DNA of 64,000 nucleotides from Litoditis marina. Taxonomy: Eukaryota > Nematoda > Chromadorea > Rhabditida > Rhabditidae. Positions 36,958-50,404 of this stretch are shown one piece after another (position 1 is the stretch's first letter; every line of letters begins with the position of its first letter). The position numbers and the translations under genes are program-made. The DNA lies in assembly GCA_964036275.1 (NCBI GenBank), contig OZ038433.1, positions 4,872,348-4,936,347 on the forward strand, in the 5' to 3' direction. The notes under the pieces were generated by a model. That model ran no database searches and had not been told where the DNA came from. It saw only the letters and a program-made list of their open reading frames with translations.

Positions 36958-39900
36958 TCAACAAATGGCTATGGTGCTGTGTCTCTTGGAATAATTGTAT
37001 TCCCTCTCAAGGAGGGGCGAGTTTGGTGCATCTTTCTCATGAACAGTGAGAAGGAGCGAGATCCACGGGTTCTCCAGACGCTCGCTACGACGACGAATGG
37101 GCTCATCTGGCACCTGCAATGAAGAGAATGAGGAGAAACTAACGTTTTGAGAGACGAATAAAAATTTGGTTACTGTTTCGCAGCTCGAAAAACTTTTGTA
37201 GTTTTTCTAGTCATTTACACCATTTGAGAGAAACTGCGGTTAGGTTACTCGGTCATTGATACATCGACGTGAGTTGTGTACAATGCAATAAATCTGAAGC
37301 CTTGGACTCGGATTAGTAAAGGTTGCAAAGCATTGTTTGAGAATTTGGTAAAACCGATTCGAAAAAGTCAGTCCCTTCAATATATACACACAACGCATTA
37401 TTGATTAAGATCAACTAATAAAATGAGAGCTTCATGTTGTCCATAGCCGTTGGTTGCGCAAAACACTTGTGAACCTTGAAGGACATGCATTTCATAACGT
37501 TGGATGACTGTCATTTTTGTGTGATCCGTTCAATGTGGAATGAATGTTATTTGAATCCAAAATGAAACTGGTACCAGCTAACAGCTGAATAGGCAAACAT
37601 GTAAATATTACGTGAACGTAACATGTACAGTGAACGTAGCATGTCCGCAAGTAGTTGCAAAAAGCGGTATGAATTAGATCAGAATTGGAAATGTGTTTCA
37701 TGTACGTCCAGTAAAAATTGTTTAGTATTGCAAAGCAAGAAAGCATTAGTAATTCTCACAATTGAAGCACGGGTTAGGCCGGTTAGTGCTGTTTTCGGCT
37801 GCACCTCTCCGAAGAAAAGAAGGTAGAACTGCTGACGGATCTCCGAGTTGGACAGAAAGTGGGCGGGACATCGAATGGCATTTCCGGTTACGGTAAGAAT
37901 GGAGGCGGCATCGGTCGCAAGTAGGTACAGGTCCGGATGAGAGACGTGGAGGAAGTCTGCAACATTGAACCGAACTGTTTTGAATGGTAGATGTTTTGAA
38001 TGGTAGATGGTTTTGAATGTAACATGTTTTGAATGGTAGATGGGTTTCCACCTTATTTGTAGTTTGGTCTGAAATGTCCTTTGTTTGTAGCTCAGACTAC
38101 GAATCAACTTACAATATTGGCCTGCAATTGGAAATCGACACGAACCCTAAATGTACAGTGGGTCTATGAGTTTTGTTCAAGTAATAGGTCAGAACAACCA
38201 TATAACAGTTTCAACATATTGTTGGTTGCATTGTTCAAACCAAACACGAAGCGGTAAGATGTTTCATTGGTAATGGCAACCTTTCTAAATTTCGATGTCT
38301 TCTGGGCCTTCTCCACAATGCTATGTCTATATGAAAGAGTATACTCACCAGTATCATAGTAGTCCGTGAGGGTCAGAAATAGGTTGAGAAGGTTCGATAT
38401 GAGGTAGGCGCTGATGATGACAATGAGGGTCCGCGTGGCCGAACGAAGGTTCCGTCGACGGATTTTCATGACGTCATGACCCATCGTCAGCTCCGTGATC
38501 AACGAACGAAGTTGCTGGAGAACCAATTTCAAACTCTTGAAAACAGTGAAAATATTCAAGTTGGCGTCACATTGAATATAAAGTATTTTTTATTTTGCCA
38601 ATGAATGAGTGTTTGGTAGCGTGCCAAAGTAACTTCCATTTCCCACATGTTAGAGTTTTTATTGTTTTGTACGTGTTATTTTACCCTTTTTACAGTATGT
38701 GAGCGTAACACTTTTCGAAAAGCCTTCTAATAAACAAATTTCGGTATTTGAGTGTATGATAACCACAGTACAACAGACTCATTCAGTATTATTCAGCTAC
38801 GTGATGTTTCTACTTCTAGAACACCAAATAAAACTGGTCCAAATCATATTATTGTTTTGATTCCTATTTGCTCCCCAAGTTGAATTTGATTGGGAACGGG
38901 TGGCCGGCAGTTCATGTCTAATTCACTAAGTGTCCTTTTTAGGCCGAGGCTCGAGACAAATCCCTCATTTCTAAATACTTCCAGAAACCATAAAAACAAG
39001 CCGAGATAGAAACTCATGAACTCGATTGTTGAAAACAAGCAAGTGGAAAATGTTTCGTAAGTTAAAAAAGTTGCTGTGAAGTTTCTGTGAGGTCTATCAT
39101 AATCTTGACATTCCTAATCGAAAAGACAATTCGAAACTTTCGAAATTGAGATTGAAAGTGATTAAGCATCGAAGTTAAAACTTGTGTTTTTCAGTTATAA
39201 CATATATCACACATTTCAGGTATAACTTACATCACACATTTTAAATAGTTCAAGTGTACATTTTATGTTTTGCCTTCCATTTCAAACCTATTTGAACGTG
39301 ATGAATCGTTCGAGTAAAATAGTACCTGAACATTCTGTCTCCGCAGCATGAGCACAATGCCTCCATTGAGGAAGATGAGCGTGAAAAAAGGTACGAAGAT
39401 GGCTACCGTATCCACCAACCCCAAATGGTACGCGTGCTCTTTTTGGGTCCCGACGCGAAATCGACGGAAGCCCCAGCACTCCGGACGCTCCACCACTATC
39501 GTATCCTACAAATGAATCAATAAAGTGTATTCTGATAGAATAAAACTTGCTTTTTCAATGGTATAATACACAACTTGTGTCACAACATAACCCTTGTGTC
39601 CTCGCAGAACAACTTGCAAGAACTGCTGAAGTTAGAAGTTTAACTAACTTTAGTAAAGGGCATATTTCGAAACATTTTCTAATATTTTCGTCTGCATGAT
39701 CTTAGTATTTGAGCCCTGAGGCAATTTGCATTTCTGTTCCTCCACTTAGATAGGATCTATTAACGGGGGCGCTTCTTGTTTTTACCAATTTCGGAATTAT
39801 GCCAAAAAAGGTCTCGAGGGGATTCGAGCGGAACTAAAATGTTTCAACTTCGCTGATTGTCTTGTGTTTACAGGGAAAACATCTAAAACACTCAGGAATT

Positions 39901-42709
39901 ATTCATTAGTGTTTTGTTTTATAATTCCCAGCTCAATCAAACAGTACATCACTTCTATCAATTTATATGAGTGCTTCAGAAAGGGGAGATCTATTTAAAC
40001 TTATAATGTAAAGTACATGTTGGAATAAAATAACTAGTAATCTTCCATGCTCTAACCCCGATTCACATACAACTGTCATACATGGTATTGATAAACTTAG
40101 TAATATTTGAATTATTATAACTCACAAACGTCAAGTTCTTGACGACAATAGCGGTGGCAATAAGGAGGCCAAGCACCAGCCATCTGGTACTCCTCTCAAA
40201 GCCAGTGAACGTCCAATGACGAGTCATACAGTATCTGCATTATTATAATTAATACTCTTCTATACTGTTAGTTAAGTGCACAGTCACGTGAAACATGTCC
40301 AACTCAGCATATCTCAGGAACGTACAATGACAAAGTGCACGATGCCTCATTAGAATGCTAACTTTACGTGCTATTAAATTCACTTCTAGTATACCGCTAA
40401 CTTGCTACATTCACATAATATGCATTTCAACCGTAGATATGATCACATCAGTAAATTGGTTCACAGCCACGTGCGTTGTGACTCTCATGGATACGTTGTT
40501 CACGTTTCACGTGACCATCTCGGGTCCCAGTATACCCGTTTCGACGTAATAATTTAGTTAGGAGGGAAAGTGTTCGAAGTCGAAAACTTTGAAGATTCGC
40601 CACTAGTTCTTTGATTTTCACATCAGTAAATGTATCAGGATATATTATCTCTATGTGAAAACTTCCTCAACTGATGTTTGATCCACTGAAACCATTCCAA
40701 TACTCTTTTTCCTGCCCTCAAGTATGCATTCCTACTCGGAAATAATTGACTCAAGTGATTTGTGAGTTGGACGCTACACATAAACAAAGATGAATGTTTT
40801 TGCCCCAACACCCTAGAGTGGACCCCAAGCCATAAAGAAGGTCTTGATTGCGTCTGCAGCGAAATAAAAGGATATGTTTGCAAAGTAAGCGGAATGCGAG
40901 TAGGTGTTTCAAAAAAAAACTTTTTTCATTGATATGTGTGACCTGATATTTCAAAATGTTATGAACGAAGTAACTTGTCTTTTCGTTTTCGAACGAAACG
41001 TCAAGTTCTAATAAACAGAAAATTCGCAAACAGAAAATATACTTTTATAACCGAAAACTATGGTATATTCCCAATTGTTTCAAATCACCAGGCACCAAGT
41101 TCAAGTTTCAAGTTCTTTTCGTCACATCACTCTTTCATCAGGCATATACTGAATTGATAGAGCAAACTTTCAATGTCTCACGTTCCACAAAATCTTTAAT
41201 TCATGTTATGAGTTACGAATTGGTTTTTCAATCATTGAAAACGTGTAAAATTTATGATTACCAACCTCTCAATGCTGGCCATGATCAAACAGAGCACAGA
41301 AGAAATTTTGAACACCTGTCCGAGCAAGTGTAGATGCGGCATGTAGTTCAACCAAAGGAGAAACAGACTGAGATTTCCGTAGAACTCAGCACTAACCGGC
41401 ACCGACTAGAAATAGTTCTCATGGGAATGAAAAACTTTTTTGAAAAAAAAAACTTTCGGATACTGAATCACACCAGAGAACACTGGAAACTGCCTGTAAC
41501 TGTACATGAAGTTCCAATTCGATAGAAACCGTTTTCTCAGTAAAAAAACAGGGAAACCTGTTGAAGATAGAGATCATAAAAGTGAATTTCGTAAACAATT
41601 GTCACGTCATCCTAGTAGTCAGTTATCACACTATTTTATTTTGTATGTGTTCGGGAACTTCTCAGTGCACCATAATTTGATGAATCACAAGACAAAACAG
41701 CCCCTTTTTCGATTATCTTTCTCTCACGAAGAGCTCATTTGATTGGCATTTTCTCGTGTAGTCAAGTGGCTTTTGAACCCGAGATTATGAAACCAATTCA
41801 CACAAAACAACGACCGAGAAAATTAAGCGTGCCAAGAAAAAGCTGATAGTTTTCCTAAAAATATATCACGTGACCACTCCACGTTTTACGTGAGTGCAAC
41901 AGTTGTAAGTTCTTTTCTGTATGTGAACTAGGTGTGAACCCTTCCTAGTTGAATATGATCAAACAATCATTTATTCTACCCAGGTGGTATTTGTGAATAA
42001 CGAAGACATATATTGGACTAACATTTGAACTTTTTAGACTTTTGTTTGAGATTTGAATGATAATTTCTCTTACCAGTAGAAGTATATAAGTAGCATCGAG
42101 CAGTGTGTCGAACAGAGCTACGAAACCGAGAAAGAAGAAAGGTGAATGTCTGAAAACTTGATTTAATAAATTAATATGCTCCAGAACAATTTCTGAAATA
42201 AGAGAAAGACCTCTGTTTCAGAAAAGTGGTTGGTTCTGCTCTCATGCTTCAATCTTTCCGAAAACTCGAATACCGTGACTCAAATCTTAGAGCTTCCGTT
42301 GGCACAATGCCGAAGTCCCTGTGAGAAATATAACTATTATAGTTCACACCATTCCTATTGAGACTCCTACAGTAACCTCACAAACATTCCGAAGGCGGTT
42401 GTGAAGCTGAAAATGAAATTCGTGAAGAATGCTCTCGTTTATTTACTCTACCTGTGAACGAGAATGAGATACGAAACTCCTCTTCTCCGATCAAAGATGA
42501 GCAAAACGGCTTGGAAGTTTCGAAATCCTACTGTAGGAGCCTCAGTAGGAATGGAAAAGACTATACCTATAGTGTGCCCTCGTGAGGAACAGTGTCGCCA
42601 GGAGGGAGTTGGCAATAAGCCCGAACAGTGCCAGACTGCTGCCAACCACCCCCAGGAAAAGGTATCTGGTGTGGAGTAGACGGTCTTCCGCCAGGTCAGA
42701 ACAGACCAT
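36958..42709 (-). CDS. Rhodopsin-family GPCR, neuropeptide (FMRFamide-like) receptor type
   Basis: Eight in-phase exons: 42709-42567, 42149-42074, 41405-41266, 40234-40126, 39505-39326, 38514-38349 (or from 38535), 37956-37760 and 37113-36958. They encode 388 residues. Start MVCSDLAED follows a TTTCAG acceptor. TM1 contains GLIANSLLATLF. TM2 is HSPFFFLGFVALFDTLLD. TM3 ends SIERY (E119-R120-Y121, the DRY equivalent). TM4 contains LVLGLLIATAIVV. ECL2 has a Cys (RPECWGF). TM5 contains VPFFTLIFLNGGIVLML. TM6 follows RRRNLRSATRT. TM7 ends GNAIRCPAHF in place of NPxxY. The basic cytoplasmic tail ends AIC. This is the layout of nematode FMRFamide-type receptors; the ligand is unknown. No Cys lies at the usual top-of-TM3 position, so the ECL2 disulphide may differ. 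Introns hold several repeats. Confidence 0.86.
40262..40394. repeat. MITE-like repeat, copy 1 (GPCR intron 3)
   Basis: Starts TATACTGTTAG and ends CTTCTAGTATA, an imperfect 11-bp inverted terminus. The core words CACGTGAAACATG and CCTCATTAGAATGCTAA are shared with copies at 62070-62215, 62392-62535 and 63411-63563. Confidence 0.75.
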
Positions 42710-45344
42710 CGAGACTGAAAATATGAGAATCCAGAAATAAAAAAGGGGAAAATAAAACAGATTGGAATACTTATTGAACATGTGACCGCATGTTGTAAAA
42801 TCAAAGAGGAAAGTATGTTACTCGGTCACACTCAGGGACCGGAAATGAGAAATAAAAAACACAGATAGGATAGAATATTGGTTCGGGGCTGTGTTTGGTA
42901 AGCTCGAAGAAGCAAGTGAATTATCACAAGAAGTGTTGGGTTTTGCAGTTGTCGTATTCCTTATACTAATCAATGACAGAAGTAGGTTAAAATCGTTCCA
43001 CACAACGGAATTGAAACCAAGCCCCATTTTCTCACGTGAGCTACGGGCACTCTTGATTGAAAAGGTGATAATATTCGAAAGACACCAAACAAATAAGAAA
43101 TGAAGGTGAATGTTAATAAGGAGTTGCTTAGTCAGATAGTGAGTGACTGCTACAAATTTGTCATATTTCAATTATGGCGTGATAATCATAGTAGTGTAGT
43201 ATTGTAGTATCAGACTTCCAAACCAATATTACTGAAATTTTCTTACTGTAGTGGTAGGTAGTACGTCCGAGTGTGCTTCACAAAATAGTCACGATTGATG
43301 GTATGCTCTTACGAAAAGTAGTATTCAGAAAGAATAATTTATGTGGCTCAATGCACTTTGAAATAGAATGAAAAATGACTAGCAACCAAACAAGAAAAAA
43401 GCATCTACAACATGTCCGAATTAGGAACAAAAACACCTAGAAATTCTATAATAGAAACGTGTATTCCAGAGACAAAATCTTCTCAAGAACTAAAATTGTA
43501 AACGACCGAATCTTTCTGAACAGATAAAACAGTTGGTTTGAAACTTGTTGTTGTTTACGAATATAAAGTTCAAAGACTCCTTTGTTCCCCTTTCTCACAA
43601 TTATTCACAATGAGCGTGCGAAAATGGAACGAAATGTGGCTGGTATTGAAAACATGAGATTACCCTTTTACCCGATAAATTGCTAATATGAGCGTCTGGA
43701 AGGAATAACCATCAAATATGAGAAAAAATATTACAGATTACGGGGAAAAGTTCACTCCCGTGTAATTATTTTTCTTTAATATTTCATGCAAAAAATTATT
43801 AAACTTTACGTATAACATCACGCTCGTGTGCTACGCTAATAACAATGTATATTTCTTCCAAGCAATGGATGAAAAACCCTCGAGGTTTAAGAAAGAAACT
43901 GGTTGTGAGGGATGGAAGCATAAATCTTCCACCTACTGTCTACAGTTAAGGGAAGATTTTCGAGATCTCCGTTGACGTTGTAAGAGAAGAGAAAATTAAA
44001 AGAAAGACAAAAAACAAAAGTGTTTCAGCTACAGGTCCGACATAACATTGTGAACAAAAACTATCAAGTTAGCTTTCTGAATTGTTTTCCGAAATATTAA
44101 GTTTCAGTGTTCGCTAAAGTGTAGTTGTCCTTGGAATCTCTTGAGTGCCTATAGAATTCCACCAAAAACCCCAACATCTCGGATTGCACGCAATTTGCCT
44201 AACAGACACTAGACTATAGAGAAAAAAGTGCTAATATATGACAAAGGTTCACATTTTAGTATAATTGAATTCCATTCAACACAAAGCACAGGAGTAATAA
44301 AGGCTAGCTCACTAATTAAACCGTTTTATAGGATTTCCTAATGGTTTCGATTTTGTTTTCACCTTTCTCAGGTTAACAAAAAAAATGAAATTGATCCCAT
44401 AGTTTCATCAAATAGGTTGCAGAAAAAAAGTAGCAATGTTAAAATAACAAAATTTTATTCTGACTAATTGAGGTCCTCACACTTTCTGAGTAGACTCAAC
44501 AAAAGTAGTAGAGTTGATGACCGAAGCTGAGTTGTACTTTCAACTCGGTGCACACCATAATTTACGAACTCCGAAGTAGCAGAACTATAAATTGAGCTAA
44601 GGCAACATAAACCGTAAACGCTTGCTACGGAAAAAGCTAAACCTATAAGATACTTACTACACACAAAACCTTATTTTCTTCGACCTAAAAAACAGACGAA
44701 AGCTTTTAGCAAAAACTCAGTGCTGTTACGATGGCATTTATTTTAATGAAAAAAACTATCCGAAAAAGTGTAGTAAGCTCATATTTCTCTCGAAAAGTTG
44801 AGAAGTGTTGAATTCTACTCACTCTTGATTGCGAATATGTTGTTGATGACGAACATTGAATGCTTTGGTCTCTTATTTCCATTTAAAATTCAAAGTCAAA
44901 TGACCACGAACGTTTTTCACCAATGTTTATGCATCAAATTTTGCGCCTCACTTATCGCAAAAATGAATGGAGTCCATTTTACAGAGTATTGATCGAGAAG
45001 TGTATTATTATCGTTCCAAATAGCAGTTTTCAATCGTTCACTTTTTCACTTATGTCAATAACCGGTTATCTAGAAGACTTCAAAGAAGCGTTATAAAATT
45101 ATTGCAAATGCAATCAGAAACTAGAGCCAAAAATTGTCTTAAAATGTTAATTGTCAAAATGCAAGCGAAGATAAAGTGTTTCGAGAAAGTCGTGAAGTCC
45201 TAGAGAAACACTGTTCTCTTAATCGCTAGTCTCTTATGTAACACACTACAAACGTGAAGAAACATCGCGCTCAACCCCGAAATCTGTAAAAGCTAATATA
45301 GTGGAACGAATATCTATAGAGACAATAGTTTATAGTTTTGAAAA

Positions 45345-45445
45345 CTTTCGAGTTTTCGAGTTTTCGAGTTGTGGGAAATTTCGAGTTCGACTCGAAAATT
45401 TTCGAGTTAGTTTTTTTGAGTCGAGTCGAGTTTCGAGTTCGACTT
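45345..45445. repeat. TCGAGTT simple repeat, partly palindromic
   Basis: TTTTCGAGTT is repeated in tandem and then inverted (GAGTTCGACTCGAAAATTTTCGAG). It reads as a degenerate satellite-like patch. Confidence 0.75.
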
Positions 45446-46860
45446 TAACAACCCTAATGCAAATAATAGCCTAAATTAATTAAAATTATATTAATGATGC
45501 GTGTCACGTACTACGGTCCACGTACTACAAAAACTATAATTAAAGTGCAATGTATATGTTTCGTTTGTAGTATCACCGTATACTGCGTGACCAATTACGA
45601 AATATGAAATCATTCAGATGTTTCTATCATACGATTCCACGAAATTAGCCTGAGTGGGTGGTTATTTAAAGAATGGCGTAACCAAAAAACAAATCTCAAA
45701 ACTTAATCTTGGTATCACATATTTTCACACATACAAGTTTCAGAATAATGGGTAATGCGTTACGGTTCAGGATTTTACGTCAGATTACACTTCCACGTCT
45801 AACAAGGAATTGCATGAAATACCACGTAATGTTTTTGATTTTACATTCTAGTTCCGAGTCACACAGGAATTTCACGTATGACGTAACATCAGAGTTCAGG
45901 AGAATAGTTAAAAGTGCGTGTTTCACCCTTTCACGTGGCATGCGAACTCCACGTCTGATGGATGTTCAACGAGAATCCTGACTTCTCGGGATTCTATCGC
46001 TTTTTCGGCGTTTCTTTTCTCTTTTACTAGGCAGTCCTTAATCTTTCGATGATTTGTGGACGCCCGGAGCATGCTTTCACTTGGAAATGGCCATAAAAGG
46101 AGAGAAGGAGCCACAAACATTGGTTAGGGGTAACGGCGAAACGTACTACTTTTATTTATTTCACTTACTATTTGTTTACATTGTGCGTTTCGGTCAAATC
46201 CTATTTTGTGGCGCGTGTTGAGATCAAGCTATAACATAGATGTGGTCAACCTATAGTTGCTATAAAATATTTACCTGTATCAACAAATTTCTATCAGGCA
46301 AAGAAATAAATATTATGTAGTGAGAAAACACTCAAATGTTGGAGTCAAATAAACTGTCATGTCTCACGCGTTATTATGGCATTTAGTCACGATAAGTTAA
46401 TAGATTAAAGGAAAAGGAATGTGGAAACTCGGTTCGCTCAGTTCGCGCGCTCTAATGCGAATAAGGCAGTCAGACGCAGACGACCCAGGACCGGTCATGG
46501 GCAGGCGATCAGATTCGAAATTATTCCTCGAATTTTTCGTCTTTCTTTCCAAATTTCGTTGTTGTTCTCTATTTTCTTTTTGTTTTATGTGTTATTTGAT
46601 CTAAATATGTTCAAAAGAGTTGAGCTTCCTGTTTCTCTCAGTGAAAAACCGGTGCCTGACGAAAACCGGCTGACTTTTCGATTTTACACTTTTAACTTTT
46701 TCGGACCAGTTCGTTTAGATTGTCTCGTTTTGCTAAATAAGATTAGCTTATATGTATTTGTGAGGTGGATAAGTCGTGTTTTTATAATCCACTTGTTTTT
46801 GTGAAGTGTTCGGTTTCGTAATATTGGGGTTCAATCAGCCTTTCAAGTTTTTCGAGCTAT

Positions 46861-46935
46861 ATAGAATAGCAGAATAGAATAGCTTTATTCAACATGTGAC
46901 TTTCCACATTTCGAAATGTGGCACTCTAATTGTTG
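46861..46935 (-). mobile_element. Probable LINE 3' tail
   Basis: The minus strand reads CCACATTTCGAAATGTGG, then TTGAATAAAGC followed by repeats of TATTCTATTCT. A poly(A)-like hexamer followed by a short terminal repeat is typical of nematode CR1/RTE 3' ends. No ORF remains upstream. A similar CCACAT..TGGCACTCCAATTG word occurs near 50219. Confidence 0.4.
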
Positions 46936-47439
46936 GATAAGAGAAGGAAAAGAAATAGATGGAAGAATGGTAAAATAATTAACTTAGCGTCAATATTTAC
47001 ATGACCAAACATCCAGAAAACACAGCAAAGGACTTCGCTATAAGCTTTGACAAAATAGCCTGACCGAATCTATTGCAGATACTTACAGTGAGACGCCTAC
47101 TAACAGTCTTGGACTAATAAAAATATCCGAAAACACGATTCTCTGCTCTTGTTGTAAAAGTAGAGACAACTTATAGAAATAAATATGGTTCCCTATTTGC
47201 AATTATCTCTTCTTTTAATGTGGTTTCGTGTAAGTTACTCTGACAGGTTGCATTCTACCCAAAGATAATTGTTGTTTGATCTCTAGTTCTCGACTTTGAA
47301 ATACATCGGGAGCAACGGAAATTATTTGGCAGCGTTCCCAGAAAAGAGTGGGAACATAGAGAAATCTATGATGTTGCGGGGAATTGGTTCACAGCAATCG
47401 AAATGAGGTTCTGAAGTACTCCAGTACTCAGACGGGCAG

Positions 47440-47785
47440 TAGTTTACATTTGCCCCCCACCCTGGTCGAAAATGGGTTGAAAAGGGCCCTTACTACAATC
47501 GCCCCTCACCTTTGGGGGGCGATTATACGCCATGCTTATTTACTGCAGGCTTGGGTTGAGTGGGGGGTGATTGTTCATCAGTTCCGGGTATGTACTATCA
47601 CCCCCCATTTTGTATTGTGGGGGGTGATTGTTCATTGTCGAAGATGTACAATGTCCCCCCACCCATTTACCAATTACCCCCCACCTTCGCGCGACTTTTC
47701 TGGGATTTCAATTAGATGGGGGGTAATAGTACGACGAGGGGGGTGATTGTTAGGTGGGGGGCGACTGTACATTTTTCCCCTCAGA
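47440..47785. repeat. Alternating G6/C6 region
   Basis: About ten runs of five or more G or C alternate between strands, mainly as GGGGGGTGATTGTTCAT and its complement. The outer words TTTACATTTGCCCCCCACC and GGTGGGGGGCGACTGTACA are near-complements, so the whole block can fold. It has G-quadruplex potential on both strands. Confidence 0.8.
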
Positions 47786-48969
47786 CGTACGTTCCACAAT
47801 ATTGAGAGCATTCACGCAAGATGAGAAAAACATCACCAGTTGTGCAATTATTCATAGCACTTCTGTACCAGTAACTGTGCCATGGGAAACTTCCATTAGC
47901 AGTTCTGCACTTTTTTGTTCGTACACTTTTGTTTACATTTGATGTTATCTCCAAAGTTTCAAGAGTAAAACGGATTTGCAGTGAAACGGTTCACAATTGA
48001 GGAAGTTGTATCGACCAAATTTGGAACAAGTATAAAAGTAGTAGCATGTAGGACTAGATTGCATGACGTTTCTATTGTAGGAAAGTCAAGCCAATTAGAA
48101 GAAGCAAAATTGTACTAACTTCTATTCATGTGAAGTGGAGTGAAATCATTCAGGTGGTATACCTCACGCGAAAGAGAGGGAGATGGGAGAATAGCGAGAT
48201 CATATATGAAATAGTCACGTAGCATATCCAAACGTCAATTCTGAGTATCGCATGTTTTACAAGTTGATAAATTTACCAGTTCAAGTATTGTTAATAAGTT
48301 CGCGCCTGTTGCAGGACAGTAAAATCGAAAACATTATTGTTTTCGAGAAAAAGTTTCAAAATGAACCGGAGTTGATATAAGCTGAGATCAACGTTGAACT
48401 TTTCTCGTAGATCCCGTCGAATTTGGCATTGCTCAGTTAAGAATCTAATTAGGTGGTTATTATACGCCTGTGTTGTTGTCAGTTTCGCGGGGATTTCAAA
48501 GAAAAACATGTTTTGCATTACTCATTTCAAAAACAAGGAGTAACTTATCTATACACGCAGGGAAACATGGAAAATAGTTAGAAGTGAATGAGATTTGCAC
48601 GGAAAACTTGGAAAACGAAAACAAGCACTTCCAAAACTCATCAGTCAGTGTACGTCTTCGAATAATGATGTTTGTGACAATTTATACGGTATTGGAGGTT
48701 GGGATATCCATTGATTGTTTAGAGAGAATACTAAGAAAATTGTAAGATTAACTAGAAATGTTAACTGAGAAGCCGAAAGTGCTCTTCATTATGGAAAAAA
48801 AGCAGCAGTTCTAAAAAAAATTTGAAAAACCGCTACAAGGTGAACATGAAAGAATCAAAATGATGGTTTTTCCTTATCATGCGATTTTCGAAACCAATTG
48901 TTCTCGAGGATTTTATTGAAACACAACACTTTTTATCAAAACGGTATACTACACCACCTTCTTTTCTGC

Positions 48970-49045
48970 TGTGATTGTAGTTTGATCGCTCTGCGCTTTT
49001 CTCAGTTCGAGAATTGTGCTGTGCAAGCAGATCCAATTACAAATC
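48970..49045. repeat. GTAGTTTGATC-family foldback, decayed
   Basis: GCTGTGATTGTAGTTTGATCG on the left and GCAGATCCAATTACAAATCAG on the right; the right arm has diverged. Confidence 0.6.
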
Positions 49046-49492
49046 AGATATTGTCATCTTGATGGTGAGAGAAAAAATAATACCCAGAGGCACCGGCGGT
49101 CGTGGAAAAATGAAGTGGGCGGAGTCCTGGCTGAATTGGGTACTCTCGGCCACTTCAAAAACGACTTCAACCCTAGGAAATCTGAGAACCGCACGGGTTC
49201 CAGTAAAATAAACGTTTAGTCGACTGAATTACTAAAGTGCAGCAGGCTATGGAGTGGTTTATCGATGCTTTTTCGTCTGAAAAACAGAATTTCGATTGAA
49301 AACTAAGTGGAAACAAAATTCTGTGATTGCCTATGGGAGTAGAGACGTTTAATTTTTCTGGCCTAGAGCTCATAGTTTATTGTTAAATGTACGATCGTTC
49401 CCAACTGAAGTTCAACAAAAAGTTTAATCCCAACACATTACCACCTGCTATGGTGGGGGTGGAAACTAAAAGGTGAACCCTTGCCCGCCCCT

Positions 49493-49506
49493 CCCCCCCC
49501 CCCCCC
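49493..49506. repeat. 14-base C homopolymer
   Basis: A run of 14 C in a C-rich stretch (G tract on the minus strand). Confidence 0.9.
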
Positions 49507-50404
49507 TCTCACTCCGTCCTCTATAATGTTTCAAGTTCCGCGAAAAAGAAAGGATGAATTGTACCATGTGAATTTCTCTCCATTACCTCTCAGATTTCAC
49601 CAGAGCGTCAATGATAATTTTGATGACTGTTTTTCATGGAAAAACACATTAAATGTGGAGGAAAACTGGAAAATCTGAACTATTGTGGAAAAACACGAAA
49701 ACACATGTTTTCTCAACAAAGTTAGCTTCTTTGCACGCTTGCACGAAGGGGATAGACCTTTTCCACAGTTCTTCTATTTCTAAAAACTCTAAAATAGTGA
49801 AAACAACCTGGAATACTCATTGAATTGGAAACAAAACCATATTAATTGGAAATAAAAGCATGACTTGGAAATAAAACTATATTCATTAAATTAATGATTC
49901 CACCAACTGAAAAAAAAATGACAACTCAGCTAGAGTATCAAACAGACCATTTTTTTCTCACCCTACTTTCTCGCGATTCCCTAATGCCCAGGAACTGCCC
50001 GATTACGATAAAGTTATGACGTGCAAAGTGCAGGTTTCGCCATTTTATGCCATCTGTTTATGCAGAAAGCTTTTCCAGGTGTTTTATTCGCCAACGAAGA
50101 GAGAATAGCATTTGAGTGCCAAGGTCTAACACTCAGACGAAAACGCCAAACTTCAACTGGAATAAGTGGATTCTAAAATAGATAGGTAGAGTTATTCACG
50201 ATTCAACACGTAAATTTCCACATGGCTAGATCTGGCACTCCAATTGGAGAAACGTAGGAAGAATATGATGATGGAAAACGTGTATAAAAAGTACTCTGTT
50301 ACGCGCTCATGGTGATAGATGCAACAAGACAGTGTTATACGAACGTTCAGAAGCAGCTCCTCAAATCCTCTCTTACAAGTATCAGAACAGATAGAACATT
50401 CATG

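Larger units (their letters stand above)
42715..50404. other. Gene-poor spacer upstream of the GPCR
   Basis: No gene with splice or motif support. It contains a TCGAGTT-rich patch (45345-45445), a probable LINE 3' tail (46861-46935), a G6/C6 alternating region (47440-47785), a foldback (48970-49045) and a C tract (49493-49506). The GPCR promoter must lie at its left edge. The open frames at 45709, 46421 and 48291 are not supported. Confidence 0.55.

Noticed and set aside
42448..42804. Alternative reading of the GPCR first exon continuing as PTVGFRNFQAVLLIFD
   Set aside because: The GTATAG donor at 42566 joins in phase to a clear TM2 exon at 42149, so this stretch is intronic.
46421..46804. 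127-codon plus-strand frame with a hydrophobic stretch
   Set aside because: No splice partners, no recognised motif, and it lies in repeat-rich DNA; a resemblance to the LINE ORF1 tail is only a few residues.
48291..48518. 75-codon minus-strand frame
   Set aside because: No motif, no in-phase neighbouring exon and no paralogue in the window.
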